Assembly (NCBI RefSeq): GCF_000661915.1
Contig: NZ_CP007509.1
Span: 2,993,501-3,057,500, forward strand
From: Stutzerimonas decontaminans
GTDB taxonomy: Bacteria; Pseudomonadota; Gammaproteobacteria; Pseudomonadales; Pseudomonadaceae
Direction: 5' to 3'
DNA length: 64,000 nt
Shown here: piece by piece, positions 37,514 through 46,498 of the stretch
How the letters are laid out: every line of letters begins with the position of its first letter
Position numbering within the stretch: position 1 is the stretch's first letter
Program-made: the position numbers and the translations under genes
Notes under the pieces: generated by a model
Database searches by the model: none
The model's input: the letters and a program-made list of their open reading frames with translations, nothing else
Told to the model about the DNA's origin: nothing

Positions 37514-38395
37514 GGCCCTAACAAGGCGCAGCCGACCGAATAGCCAGCCGCCGCAGACGTTCACCGCCAGCCCGAGCATCACCAGCAACGCCCCGCCCAA
37601 CTGCAGCGATCCCAGTCGCTCCCCCAGCAGTACGCTGGCCGAGGTCAGCCCGACCACCGGCACCAGCAGCGAGAATGGCGCCACCTGATTCGCCGGATAG
37701 CGCGACAACAGGCGACTCCACAGGCTATAGCCAAGAATCGTCGCGCCGAAGGCCAGGTACACGAGCACCAGAATCGTCTGCCAACCGATGCCGCGTAGCG
37801 CGGTCTCGATGACCTGCGGCCCTTCGAGCCATAGCGACAGCGCCAGGAATGGCAACGGCGGCACCAGACTGCCCCATACCACCAGACCGACCAGGTTCAC
37901 CTTGCCGACCTTGCGCGTGACGATATTGCCCAGCGCCCACATGGACGCCGCACAGATCGTCAGCACGAACCCGCTGAGGGTCATTCCCAACCCACTCTGC
38001 GCACCGATCAGCGCCAGGCCACAGGCCGCTATGACCAGCCCCAGCAGATTGGCTGCGCGTATCCGCTCGCCGAGAAACATTGCGGCGAAGAACAGCGTGA
38101 AGAATGCCTGCGACTGCAGCACCAGCGACGCCAGCCCGGCCGGCATGCCGTGCTTCATGGCGGTGAAGAGGAAGGCGAACTGCCCGAGCGAGATGGTCAT
38201 TCCATACGCCAGCATCCAGCGCAGTGGAACCTGCGGCCGTCTGATGAAGAACACCGCCGGCACCGCAGCCAGCATGAAACGCAAGGCGCCGAGCAGCATC
38301 GGCGGTACGTCGTGCAGACCAACCATGATCACCACGAAGTTCATGCCCCAGACGACGATGACGACCAGCGCGAGCAGCAGATCCCGAGGCGACAT
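37511..38395 (-). CDS. eamA: EamA/DMT superfamily exporter
   Basis: The 294-residue protein has ten hydrophobic helices arranged as two EamA repeats; each repeat carries the ending seen in FFAAMFLGERIRA near residue 90 and SASVLLGERLGSLQ near 253. E. coli EamA exports O-acetylserine and cysteine, and this protein is close in length and start (MSPRDLLLALVVIVVWGMNF). The exact substrate is inferred. Confidence 0.85.
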   Translation of the reverse strand: MSPRDLLLALVVIVVWGMNFVVIMVGLHDVPPMLLGALRFMLAAVPAVFFIRRPQVPLRWMLAYGMTISLGQFAFLFTAMKHGMPAGLASLVLQSQAFFTLFFAAMFLGERIRAANLLGLVIAACGLALIGAQSGLGMTLSGFVLTICAASMWALGNIVTRKVGKVNLVGLVVWGSLVPPLPFLALSLWLEGPQVIETALRGIGWQTILVLVYLAFGATILGYSLWSRLLSRYPANQVAPFSLLVPVVGLTSASVLLGERLGSLQLGGALLVMLGLAVNVCGGWLFGRLRLVRA

Positions 38396-38609
38396 GGTGA
38401 CGCACCTTGTTACGTAAAAGAGCATTAAAGACGCCGCCCCCGGTGAGCGCTCCATACAGTGACGGCGAAATTGAGCGGCACAGTCGCCAGCACACCGTCG
38501 ATCGGCCCATGACAGGCCCTAGCACCCCGCTCGCCCGCCACCGGCGACGAAACCCGTGCGGACGCTATAGAATCCGCGCCTGACTTCATCACTTCAGACG
38601 GGGACGAGC

Positions 38610-39308
38610 ATGGGCGCACAGTGGAAAGCGAAGCATAAGGAAGCAGCGGCGAACGCCAAGGGCAGGATCTTCGGCAAGCTGTCGAAGGAAATCATGATCG
38701 CAGCCCGCAGCGGTGCCGACCCCGACATGAACCCGCGTCTGCGCCTTGTCGTCGAGCAGGCGAAGAAGGCTTCAATGCCCAAGGACACTCTCGAGCGCGC
38801 AATCAAGAAAGGCGCCGGCCTCAGCGGCGAGGTGGTCCACTACGAACGCACCCTTTACGAAGGTTTCGCACCGCACCAGGTTCCGCTGATCGTCGAGTGC
38901 CTGACCGATAACGTGAACCGCACCGTTGCCGAAATCCGCGTGCTGTTCCGCAAGGGCCAGCTGGGCTCTTCCGGCTCGGTAAGCTGGGACTTCGACCATG
39001 TCGGCATGATCGAGGCGGCGCCTCAGGGCGACGCCGACGCCGAAATGGCCGCGATCGAGGCCGGGGCGCAGGATTTCGAAGCAGCGGATGAAGGCGCCAC
39101 GCTGTTCATCACCGAACCGACCGATCTCGACGCCGTCTGCAAAGCCCTGCCGGAGTTCGGTTTTACCGTGCAATCCGCGCAGCTCGGCTATCGCCCGAAG
39201 AACCCGGTCAGCCTCTCCGGTGCCGAACTGGAAGAAGTCGAAGCCTTCCTTGAGGCCATCGACGCCCACGATGACGTGCAGAACGTCTACGTCGGCTTGG
39301 CTGGCTGA
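38610..39308 (+). CDS. YebC/PmpR family protein, YeeN-type paralogue
   Basis: The 232-residue protein has the three-domain YebC plan. It begins [19 protein letters not shown] instead of the MAGHSKWANIKHRK-like start of canonical YebC (the ruvC-linked copy), so it is the second YeeN-type paralogue. Recent work links YebC proteins to translation of proline stretches; older work treats them as DNA-binding regulators. [17 protein letters not shown] near residue 52 is conserved. Confidence 0.88.
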   Translation: MGAQWKAKHKEAAANAKGRIFGKLSKEIMIAARSGADPDMNPRLRLVVEQAKKASMPKDTLERAIKKGAGLSGEVVHYERTLYEGFAPHQVPLIVECLTDNVNRTVAEIRVLFRKGQLGSSGSVSWDFDHVGMIEAAPQGDADAEMAAIEAGAQDFEAADEGATLFITEPTDLDAVCKALPEFGFTVQSAQLGYRPKNPVSLSGAELEEVEAFLEAIDAHDDVQNVYVGLAG

Positions 39309-39400
39309 CCGCTATCGGCTTAACTGAGGGCCGTTCCTGTCCCACTCTTGGTGACGGGCACACGGCCTTTGAAGAACAAGTAATCCGGCGAGGATTGACG

Positions 39401-39745
39401 ATGAGTACCAGCAAGCCCACCACGCCCTATAGCCAGCGCGAGCAGGGCTACCGGGAAAAAGCACTGAAGATGTACCCGTGGGTGTGCGGGCGCTGCGCCC
39501 GGGAATTTTCCGGCAAGCGTCTGAGTGAATTGACGGTCCATCATAAGGACCACAATCACGACAACAACCCCGAGGATGGCTCCAACTGGGAGCTGCTCTG
39601 TCTGTATTGTCACGATAACGAGCACTCTCGCTACACGGACAACCAATACCAGGCCGAAGCCCGCCCCGGCAGCGATCTTGGCCCGAAAGAAACCTTCAAA
39701 GCCTTCGCCAACCTGGCCGACCTGCTCAAAGGCAAGCAGGGCTGA
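39401..39745 (+). CDS. YajD-like HNH nuclease
   Basis: The 114-residue protein is a stand-alone HNH endonuclease-fold protein: CGRCAREF supplies one zinc cysteine pair, VHHKDHNHDNN the HNH start, and NWELLCLYCHDNEHSR the second cysteine pair and final histidine. It matches E. coli YajD (115 residues) whose role is unknown. GAGGA precedes ATG 39401, making that a better start than TTG 39395. Confidence 0.9.
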   Translation: MSTSKPTTPYSQREQGYREKALKMYPWVCGRCAREFSGKRLSELTVHHKDHNHDNNPEDGSNWELLCLYCHDNEHSRYTDNQYQAEARPGSDLGPKETFKAFANLADLLKGKQG

Positions 39746-39768
39746 TCGACCAGGGCTGGCATCTCAGC

Positions 39769-40200
39769 TCATTTGACCAGTAGCACCGGGACCGATACCT
39801 CGTGGATCACCCGGTTCGCTACCGAACCCAGTACCAGCCCGGTGAAGCTACCCAGGCCGCGGGTCCCCATCACTACCGTGTCGCAGTCCAGTCGCTTAAC
39901 CGCATCGGCGACCTGTTCGGCAACGTTGCCCATCAGCGCATGGGTTTCACAGCTGAGGCCGGCGCCCTGCAGCACGGCAGCCGCCTCGTCCAGAACGGTA
40001 CGTGCCTTGGCAATCAGACTGTTGTTGAGCTCGTCGTACATGGCCGCAGTGAAATATTCGCCATAGATGACCGGCTCATGTTGGACGTTGACAACATGCA
40101 CCTGCAGCGCCATCCCTGTGTCCCGCGCCAGGTCGACGACGTATTGCAGAGCACGCTTGGCGTTGTCCGAACCATCGTATGCAATCAGAAGCCTGCGCAT
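39769..40200 (-). CDS. Universal stress protein
   Basis: The 143-residue single-domain Usp protein begins LLIAYDGSDNAKRALQY. Its ATP-binding glycine motif is GTRGLGSFTGLVLGSVANRV, near residue 113, so it is probably a nucleotide-binding subtype. It forms dimers in homologues and is usually induced by growth arrest. It diverges from the truncated globin gene, 137 bases apart. Confidence 0.92.
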   Translation of the reverse strand: MRRLLIAYDGSDNAKRALQYVVDLARDTGMALQVHVVNVQHEPVIYGEYFTAAMYDELNNSLIAKARTVLDEAAAVLQGAGLSCETHALMGNVAEQVADAVKRLDCDTVVMGTRGLGSFTGLVLGSVANRVIHEVSVPVLLVK

Positions 40201-40337
40201 GTTGCTGTCTCCGCTATTGTGTGGAATTTCAGCTTAGACCAGCTAAGGCTGCCCTGTCGGCACTGGTTGCACTTGTCTTGATCTGGGGCAAACGCGCATC
40301 ATCGCGCGCCTCTTTCAACAAGCCAGGGATAAGCCTG

Positions 40338-40778
40338 ATGACCTCCGCTCAAGAACCCGCGTTCGGCGTCGGTGACGCTTCATTCCAGGCTGCAGGCGGC
40401 GAGTCGGGACTGCAACAGCTGGTCGCTGACTTCTATCAGGTGATGGAAGAAGCACCACAGGCGGCGATTGTTCGCGCCATGTATCCAGATGACGTGAGCG
40501 AAGCGCGGGATCGCCTCGCGAGCTTCCTCAGCGGCTGGCTGGGTGGGCCGAAGCGTTACGCCGAAAAGTACGGTGGCATCAGCATTCCGCAGTTTCACAC
40601 CCGCTGGCAAGTCGGCGAAGCCGAGCGCGACGCCTGGCTGTTCTGCATGGAGCAAGCCATCGCCCGCCAGCCATACACGCCGGAATTCGCCGAATACCTG
40701 CTCCGCCAGTTGCGCGTCCCGGCCGAGCGCATCCGCCAGGTGCAAACGGCTTGCCCGGCACGTCCTGGCCAGAGCTGA
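40338..40778 (+). CDS. Group II truncated haemoglobin
   Basis: The 146-residue protein has a two-over-two globin pattern: LQQLVADFYQVMEEAP (B helix), MYPDD, then FLSGWLGGPKRYAEKYG and the likely proximal histidine in FHTRWQVGEAERDAWLFCMEQA. The tryptophan typical of group II is at the G-helix position. Such proteins bind oxygen or nitric oxide. ATG 40338 follows AGGGATAA; the longer frame is not globin-like. Confidence 0.87.
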   Translation: MTSAQEPAFGVGDASFQAAGGESGLQQLVADFYQVMEEAPQAAIVRAMYPDDVSEARDRLASFLSGWLGGPKRYAEKYGGISIPQFHTRWQVGEAERDAWLFCMEQAIARQPYTPEFAEYLLRQLRVPAERIRQVQTACPARPGQS

Positions 40779-41086
40779 GCAGCACAATCAGCAATTGCTG
40801 CCGACCACTCGCCTTGCCGGCGCCTTGCATCCAGTCGGATCACGCATGGATCCGTGCGGCTCAGCCAGCGGCCGCAACCAGCCTGATGCGGCCCCCGCTC
40901 GCTACAGCGAAAATATCTCCACGAGTCCTGCCGAGAGGAGCGCGGTGACGCTGGGCGCTTTAGGCGGCTGCGCTTGCTGTCATCCGTTCAACGGCGAACC
41001 GAGTCGCCCACCTCGCGTCATACAGACATGGCAGCCGTCGCAAGCGGCTACACCAGCCCGCCGAACAACGGGAGTTGGCTCGTTCC
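40779..41086. other. Region upstream of the HAM1-SIR2 pair, no gene recognised
   Basis: About 308 bases lie between the globin stop and the HAM1-type start. Open frames here lack protein character. I see no adenosine deaminase gene or fragment, no tRNA and no good promoter. GGGAG at 41070-41074 is the likely ribosome site region for the next gene. Confidence 0.5.
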
Positions 41087-41635
41087 ATGAAAATCCGCTT
41101 TGCGTCCATCAACCAGCAGAAGATCCGCGAGGTATGCGAGATTCTCGAGCCGAGCGGAATCGAGGTGAAACCCTTCCCGATCCGTATCGAGGAGCTGCGC
41201 ACGGAGGACCTGCAGCAGCTGGTCAGCGATAAGCTTCTGGCCGCGTTCAAACTGATCGGCAAACCGGTATTCGTCGAACACACCGGGCTGTTCATCCATA
41301 GCCTCAACGGCTTTCCCGGAGGCCTGACGCAGATATTCTGGGACAGGCTGCAGGCCGAGCGATTTTCGGAACTGATCGGGCGCCTGGACGATCCCGCCGC
41401 CGAGGCACGAACCCTGATCGGCTATTGCGACGGCCGCAAGCGGCACTTTTTCGAAGGGATCGTCGCTGGGCGAATTGCGCCATCACCCGCCGGTCATGGC
41501 GGCTTCGAATGGGACGATGTATTCATACCCGAAGGTCAGCACCAGACATTCGCCCAGCTGGGCAAGCAGAAGAATGGGCTGTCCATGCGACGGCACGCTC
41601 TGGATGCCTTCGTCACGTTCCTGCGGGAGGCCTGA
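41087..41635 (+). CDS. HAM1/RdgB-like NTP-pyrophosphatase fold protein, altered active site
   Basis: The 182-residue protein has the inosine-triphosphatase fold: IRFASINQQKIREV at the start, FVEHTGLFIHSLNGFPGG near residues 62-79, FEWDDVFIPEG near 140, and a KN..S-R end near 162-169. In RdgB the pair DD-S-G holds the catalytic Asp69; here the same place reads E64 H65 T66 G67, so the catalytic aspartate is a histidine. The base-recognition SHR reads SMR. It therefore may bind a purine nucleotide without hydrolysing it. The SIR2-like gene starts six bases after its stop. This pairing resembles KomB-KomC of Kongming. The canonical rdgB gene is expected elsewhere. Confidence 0.82.
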   Translation: MKIRFASINQQKIREVCEILEPSGIEVKPFPIRIEELRTEDLQQLVSDKLLAAFKLIGKPVFVEHTGLFIHSLNGFPGGLTQIFWDRLQAERFSELIGRLDDPAAEARTLIGYCDGRKRHFFEGIVAGRIAPSPAGHGGFEWDDVFIPEGQHQTFAQLGKQKNGLSMRRHALDAFVTFLREA

Positions 41636-41641
41636 ACTGCC

Positions 41642-42433
41642 ATGGACCAGCTCCGCGAGGCGTACAAGAACAATCAGCTGATCCTCTTCGTCGGCTCCGG
41701 CGTGTCTGCCAATATCGGCCTGCCGCCGTGGAAGGAGCTGATCGATGAGATCGCCGTGCAGCTCGACTACGACCCGGAGGTTTTCAACACCTATGGCAAC
41801 TTCCTCGCCCTGGCCGAGTACTACCGGATCAAGAAAGGCAGCATCGGTCCGCTACGCAGCTGGATGGACCGCGAGTGGCATCGCAACATCGAAATACGTG
41901 ATTCGGAGATTCACCAGTTGATCGTGCGTGGCCGCTTTCCGGCGATATACACCACCAACTACGACCGCTGGCTGGAGTATGCCCATGACGCGCATGGCGT
42001 GGATTACGTCAAGATCGCCAACGCCAGCGACCTCACCAAGGCCCGCGACGGGGTCAGGCAGATCGTGAAATTTCACGGGGATTTCGATGATGACGCATCT
42101 ATCGTGCTCGACGAAACGAGCTACTACCAGCGGCTGCAATTCGAAACTCCGCTGGATATCAAATTGCGTGCGGATACGCTCAGCAAGGCCGTTCTGTTCA
42201 TTGGTTACAGCCTATCGGATACCAATATCCGCTTGCTCTTCCACAAGCTTTCGAAGATATGGAACGAACACGAAGCGCTGGGTGTGCGGCCTATTTCCTA
42301 TGTGTTCTCACACAAGCCGAATCCGGTACAAGAGGAAGTTCTGCGGCAATGGGGCATTCGCATGATCGCATCCGAAGACGATGACCCTGGCGTGGCGCTG
42401 AAGAACTTTCTACAGCAACTTACCGAAGCCTGA
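41642..42433 (+). CDS. SIR2-like domain protein, probable NADase effector
   Basis: The 263-residue protein is a single SIR2-like domain. The NAD-binding turn is FVGSGVSANIGLPPWKELI at residues 16-34. TTNYDRWLE places Asn106 and VKFHGDFDD places His145 at the usual catalytic positions. FIGYSLSDTNIR near 187 is the late motif of SIR2 effectors in defence proteins. No zinc finger of deacetylase sirtuins is present. Proteins of this kind in anti-phage systems cleave NAD+ once activated. It is tightly coupled to the HAM1-like gene, so the two probably form one sensor-effector unit; that is inference. Confidence 0.83.
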   Translation: MDQLREAYKNNQLILFVGSGVSANIGLPPWKELIDEIAVQLDYDPEVFNTYGNFLALAEYYRIKKGSIGPLRSWMDREWHRNIEIRDSEIHQLIVRGRFPAIYTTNYDRWLEYAHDAHGVDYVKIANASDLTKARDGVRQIVKFHGDFDDDASIVLDETSYYQRLQFETPLDIKLRADTLSKAVLFIGYSLSDTNIRLLFHKLSKIWNEHEALGVRPISYVFSHKPNPVQEEVLRQWGIRMIASEDDDPGVALKNFLQQLTEA

Positions 42434-42523
42434 ATGAGTCACGACAGAACAAACGGAACGGCGCTTACCGAAGAAAGCAGTTGAATATGCGCGATGCCAC
42501 GAAGGGCACCGCGCACGCTTGGA

Positions 42524-43039
42524 TCAGTAGTTGAAGCCAATACCGATACTGTAGAGGAACACGCCGTCGTCATAACGATCCTGCGCATCGCTGCCGCTCT
42601 TGAACAGGAACTGGTATTCCGCCATGGCGGTAATGAATGTCTTGTCCTGAATCCAGTACTTGAAGCCGATTTCCGGCCCCGCCATGAAGGTTTCGTCAAC
42701 CCGATCACCGTAGACGCCGCCAACGCTCGCGCCAATGAAGGGCCGCGCCTTGCCTGTGCCAAAGTGATAATCGTAGAAGACACGTGTCGAGCCATCGAAC
42801 TTGACACTCTCGCCTTCACTGTCTCGTGCATTGATAGTTTGCCTTACACCCCAGAGGGACGACTCACTAAGGTATTGCCCCCAACTGCCCTGCACGGAGA
42901 AAACAGTATCGTCGAAATCCTTGTCACTGCTCCCCGCACCACCCAGGGTAATTTCCTTGTCACCGCTCATCGGGGCCGCGCCGGCAATAGCCGGGAGCAT
43001 TGCGGCAATCATCAATGAAGTTTTGAATAGTCGGTTCAT
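42524..43039 (-). CDS. Small outer-membrane beta-barrel protein
   Basis: The 171-residue protein has a signal peptide (MNRLFKTSLMIAAMLPAIAGA) and a mature part of alternating strands ending in an aromatic residue (GIGFNY), as needed for barrel insertion. Segments such as RVFYDYHFGTGKARPFIGASVGG and AEYQFLF resemble OmpW/OmpA-type small barrels, with about eight strands. AGAGGTG precedes ATG 43039. The function is unknown. Confidence 0.8.
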   Translation of the reverse strand: MNRLFKTSLMIAAMLPAIAGAAPMSGDKEITLGGAGSSDKDFDDTVFSVQGSWGQYLSESSLWGVRQTINARDSEGESVKFDGSTRVFYDYHFGTGKARPFIGASVGGVYGDRVDETFMAGPEIGFKYWIQDKTFITAMAEYQFLFKSGSDAQDRYDDGVFLYSIGIGFNY

Positions 43040-43309
43040 GACGGCACCTCTGCTTTTATGCTTGTTTGAAATACGCAATAACTATGCGTAGTCCTGAGAC
43101 AAGCATGCAAAAGAAATGGTTGCCCAAAGAATCGACGAATGACCCGTATTTCATGAAAAACTATAGAAAAATGATCTAATCCGATGATTCTTATCATTTT
43201 ATGTATACATACAATATTGCCTTGATATCATTTTTCATCGCTTTCCGATATTAAATTGCCACCTCAATTTTTAACTATCAATTTATATAAATATCAACCA
43301 TAACCAATA
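43040..43309. other. AT-rich intergenic region
   Basis: The stretch from about 43125 to 43309 is strongly AT-rich, unlike the rest of the window. It holds the ten-base palindrome ATGTATACAT near 43201-43210 and several ATCATT/AATGAT words. It separates two leftward genes, so it probably holds the promoter of the barrel gene. No gene is seen. Confidence 0.5.
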
Positions 43310-45247
43310 TCAGACTGCAACATCAGCGCGCTCTGACTGTAATTCGAGCGTATCTTCTTCGTGCTGATCATCGAAGTAACGGCTGAATGCGAGATACATC
43401 CATACCGGCATCAATGCCATTCCAATCGCGATGCATGTCCACGCCAGGGCCGCGCTACCGCCTGGCTGCGGAAACAGCAGCCGGCCCACACCGATCAGTA
43501 GCGTGAACACGGACAAGGCAGTCACAGCCACGGCAAACAGCCTCACGCCCAGGGCCTTGAGCGATTCGCGGCGCGTTACACCGCAGCGCATGGCGGTCTT
43601 GCCCCAGAAGCCGAACGGACGAACCCTGCGGTAGAAGCGATCCAGCGTCTGCTCGTCTGTAGGAGGCGTGATATAGCTGACCAGAATTGCAGCGGTGCAC
43701 GTGACCAGCGACATGATGCCCAGACGAATCCACTCCCGCTCCGGATCCGTGCCGAGGAAGTAGAGCAGCAACGGCGCTGTTATCAGGGATGCGACCATCG
43801 CGGTCAGCTCGGAATACAGATTGATACGCTCCCACAACCAGCGCAGCACCAGCACCGAGCCCATGCCCGCGCCGAACAGCAGCGAAATGAACCACGCCGT
43901 CTGGATCGACCCGAGGTTCGCCATGATCACCATCGCGATCAGCAGGATGAGCACGTTGGATAGACGTGCGACCAGCACCAGCTCCTTGTCCTTCGGCTTG
44001 CGCTTGAGCAGCTTCGGCGCAACCACGCCGCCGTAGACGTCATTGCTCCAGTACGACGCCCCCCAGTTCAGGTGTGTATCGACCGTTGACGCCAACGCGG
44101 CCAACAGGCCCACCAGCATCAGCCCGCGGAAGCCCGGCGGTAGCAGCTCATCGATGCCGGTAACGAACAGTGCCTCGCGGGCAGCCGTGAAGCCCTCGCC
44201 GTTCATTTCTTCAGGGCTGAACGGATAGAGCACCAGCAAGCCGATGGCGATCGCCAGCCAGAACAGGCTGCGCAGGAAGATCTGCAGCCAGGTGAACACC
44301 AGGCCCGCAATCCGCGCTTCGCGATCGGTCGGGCAGGCCATGCTGCGCTGTGCCAGGTAGCCGGTGCCGTCCGAATTCATCTGGAACAGCCACTGCAAAC
44401 CGACAATCACCAAGAACGGCATGAGCGCCTCCCCCGCATTGCTTGGTGGTGCGAACGAAAGCATTTTGGCCGCCTGCTCGCTGCCATACAGCTCAACGAT
44501 GCGATCCGTAAGACCGCCCAGACCACCCGCAGCATCGACTACGAACCATGCGTAGGCCAGCGTACCGAGCATAGCTACGCTGAACTGCATAACGTCGGTC
44601 TGAACTACTGCGCGCAAGCCGCCAGTAATCGAATACATGGCGGTAAAGGTCAGGATCAGCAGGATGGAGATCAGGTTGTTGGTGCTGGTCGTCAGCTGAT
44701 CGAGCCCGCTGATACTCTCGCCCAGGCGAATCCCGCTGGACTCGACCGCCCCCATGATCACCTCGTAGGCCCCGCCAGGCAGCCACTCATGCCAGGGCAG
44801 GAATACTTCAGCAATGCGGATGGCGGCCACCAGTACCATCGCCAGCACCACGCAGTTGATCACGGTGCCGTAATAAATGGCCTTGAACAGCCGCAGCGGC
44901 ACCACCGCGGGGCCGCTGTAACGCACCCGCGTGAGTTCGGCATCAGTGAGCACACCGGCACGGCGCCACCCTGAAGCGAAGACCCAGGCCAGTAAGAGGA
45001 ACGCCAGCCCGTAAATCCACAACCGCCAGAGTGCAAACACGCCCGCGGTAGCGACGAGACCACTGACCAGCAACGGCGTATCCGCGGCGAACTGCGTGGC
45101 AGACATCGAGACGCCGGCACGCCAGCCTTTGATGGTCCGTCCGGCGAGAAAGTATTCATGCAGGCTCTGCGAGGCTTTGCTGCGCGCACGCATGCCCGCT
45201 GACAGGCCGTAAAAGACGAAGGCGAGCACGATCAATAGATCCAACAT
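43310..45247 (-). CDS. Sodium:solute symporter family protein
   Basis: The 645-residue protein has about thirteen hydrophobic helices. It starts MLDLLIVLAFVFYGLSAGMRARSK and has the SSS-family segments AGVSMSATQFAADTPL near residue 43 and GGLRAVVQTDVMQFSVAML near 210. GLLAALASTVDTHLNWGASYWSNDVY near 400 is the sodium-site helix. The loop MNSDGTGYLAQRSMAC near 308 is unusual for panF/putP types. The substrate is not predictable. AGGA lies nine bases before ATG 45247, making it better than the upstream start. Confidence 0.87.
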   Translation of the reverse strand: MLDLLIVLAFVFYGLSAGMRARSKASQSLHEYFLAGRTIKGWRAGVSMSATQFAADTPLLVSGLVATAGVFALWRLWIYGLAFLLLAWVFASGWRRAGVLTDAELTRVRYSGPAVVPLRLFKAIYYGTVINCVVLAMVLVAAIRIAEVFLPWHEWLPGGAYEVIMGAVESSGIRLGESISGLDQLTTSTNNLISILLILTFTAMYSITGGLRAVVQTDVMQFSVAMLGTLAYAWFVVDAAGGLGGLTDRIVELYGSEQAAKMLSFAPPSNAGEALMPFLVIVGLQWLFQMNSDGTGYLAQRSMACPTDREARIAGLVFTWLQIFLRSLFWLAIAIGLLVLYPFSPEEMNGEGFTAAREALFVTGIDELLPPGFRGLMLVGLLAALASTVDTHLNWGASYWSNDVYGGVVAPKLLKRKPKDKELVLVARLSNVLILLIAMVIMANLGSIQTAWFISLLFGAGMGSVLVLRWLWERINLYSELTAMVASLITAPLLLYFLGTDPEREWIRLGIMSLVTCTAAILVSYITPPTDEQTLDRFYRRVRPFGFWGKTAMRCGVTRRESLKALGVRLFAVAVTALSVFTLLIGVGRLLFPQPGGSAALAWTCIAIGMALMPVWMYLAFSRYFDDQHEEDTLELQSERADVAV

Positions 45248-45402
45248 GTTGTTATTCCTGTCGTTGGAGGCGCTAAGGGTGAGAGCGCCTGGACGACGGA
45301 AAAGATGCAGCGAGCGGACAAACGGCACTGCTCACAAGCGGGAAGTTTGGTGCTGGCAAATCAAGCGCTAGACTAGCGGCCCCGAAAACAGCCCGACCGG
45401 CC

Positions 45403-46233
45403 ATGCCTCTCGACTATTCGCCGCTTCCTCAAGCCCTGCAGCCACTGCTAGTGAGGTTCTATCGTGCCCACAACAGCCGTAACCGCGTACGCCCTGAAGC
45501 AACCTGCTGGGTGGCGCGGCGCGGCGCGATCGTGGGCGGGCTGTGCCTGACACCGGTGGCCGATGGGCATTTCCTAACAGGCTTGTTGGTCACCCCGGCG
45601 GAGCGCAACTGCGGCGTCGGCGCGCAGCTTGTCCGCGAAGTGTTGGCGTCCTGCGATGGGCCTGTCTGGCTGTTCTGCAAACCGGAGCTACTGGATTTCT
45701 ATACGCGGTTGGGCTTCGTCAAGACGGACCGACTGCCGGATACGCTTGCCGACCGACTGAGCCGTTATCGACGAAGCAAGGCACTGATCGCCCTGCTCAA
45801 TGACCGAAGGATGATGCCCATGCCAGCTGCAACCCTGACCATCGCCGTCGCCTGCCTGTTCGACGAACGCGGGCGCATCCTAGTGGTACGCAAACGTGGA
45901 ACCCGCTTCTTCATGCTTCCCGGTGGCAAGGCCGAAGTAGGTGAAACACCACTTCAGACGCTCCAGCGTGAGCTCCACGAGGAGCTTGACCTAAGGCTCG
46001 ACGAGACTAATCTGGAAGCCCTCGGGCACTTTCGGGCACCGGCGGCTAATGAGCCGGGGCACCAGGTGGAGGCGGACGTATTCATGGGTCGACTGCCCCA
46101 TCCGGTGAAGGTGCAGGCAGAACTGGAAGAAATGAGCTGGCTTGAACTGGCGCCCTGCACGAGGGAAGACGTGGCGCCGCTGTTACGCAGGCATATCATG
46201 CCTGCGCTGCTGATGCGTACAGTTGAGGGCTGA
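45403..46233 (+). CDS. GNAT acetyltransferase-Nudix hydrolase fusion
   Basis: The 276-residue protein joins two enzymes. Residues 1-135 are a GNAT-like domain with LTGLLVTPAERNCGVGAQLV (acetyl-CoA motif) and FYTRLGFVKTD. Residues 143-276 are a Nudix domain with the box GGKAEVGETPLQTLQRELHEEL split near residues 176-197. The junction is a short arginine- and methionine-rich linker (NDRRMMPMPAA). An internal ATG there could also serve as a second start for the Nudix part. The substrates are unknown. The frame is continuous, so this is a true fusion and not an error. Confidence 0.85.
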   Translation: MPLDYSPLPQALQPLLVRFYRAHNSRNRVRPEATCWVARRGAIVGGLCLTPVADGHFLTGLLVTPAERNCGVGAQLVREVLASCDGPVWLFCKPELLDFYTRLGFVKTDRLPDTLADRLSRYRRSKALIALLNDRRMMPMPAATLTIAVACLFDERGRILVVRKRGTRFFMLPGGKAEVGETPLQTLQRELHEELDLRLDETNLEALGHFRAPAANEPGHQVEADVFMGRLPHPVKVQAELEEMSWLELAPCTREDVAPLLRRHIMPALLMRTVEG

Positions 46234-46255
46234 CCCTGATTGCTCCTGCGAGTGA

Positions 46256-46393
46256 TCAGGGCGATATCGGATCGCTGGCTGGAAAGGTTTCTTCGATTGC
46301 TTCGTCAAGCTGATCTTCATCAGCTTCGTCCGGCTGACGGGCGACATCGTCGCGCTCTTCGCTTGGCTGGTCGTGGTGCTGATCGCCATTCAT
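46256..46393 (-). CDS. Small acidic protein with EETFPASDP motif
   Basis: The 45-residue frame reads MNGDQHHDQPSEERDD, continues acidic through DEADEDQLDEAIE, and ends EETFPASDPISP. Short acidic proteins ending in (E)ETFPASDPxS are widespread in proteobacteria, which is why this frame is chosen over the overlapping longer frame that reads MAISTTTSQ. No function is known. The strand is the same as rsmZ and rpoS. Confidence 0.72.
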   Translation of the reverse strand: MNGDQHHDQPSEERDDVARQPDEADEDQLDEAIEETFPASDPISP

Positions 46394-46469
46394 TTTTCAT
46401 ACTCCGCTGAGAACTGTCCCTATTAGGCTGCGGCTTGGCCACTCGGTTCAGCGGGAGTTTCTTGCGGGC

Positions 46470-46498
46470 AAAAAAAAGGGGCGGGGTTGACCCCGCCC
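46470..46498 (-). terminator. Rho-independent terminator of rsmZ
   Basis: On the minus strand an eight-base GGGCGGGG/CCCCGCCC stem with a TCAA loop is followed by a run of T residues (A run 46470-46477 on plus). Confidence 0.88.

Noticed and set aside
46183..46389. A 68-codon frame on the minus strand
   Set aside because: The overlapping 45-codon frame with the EETFPASDP ending is the better gene.
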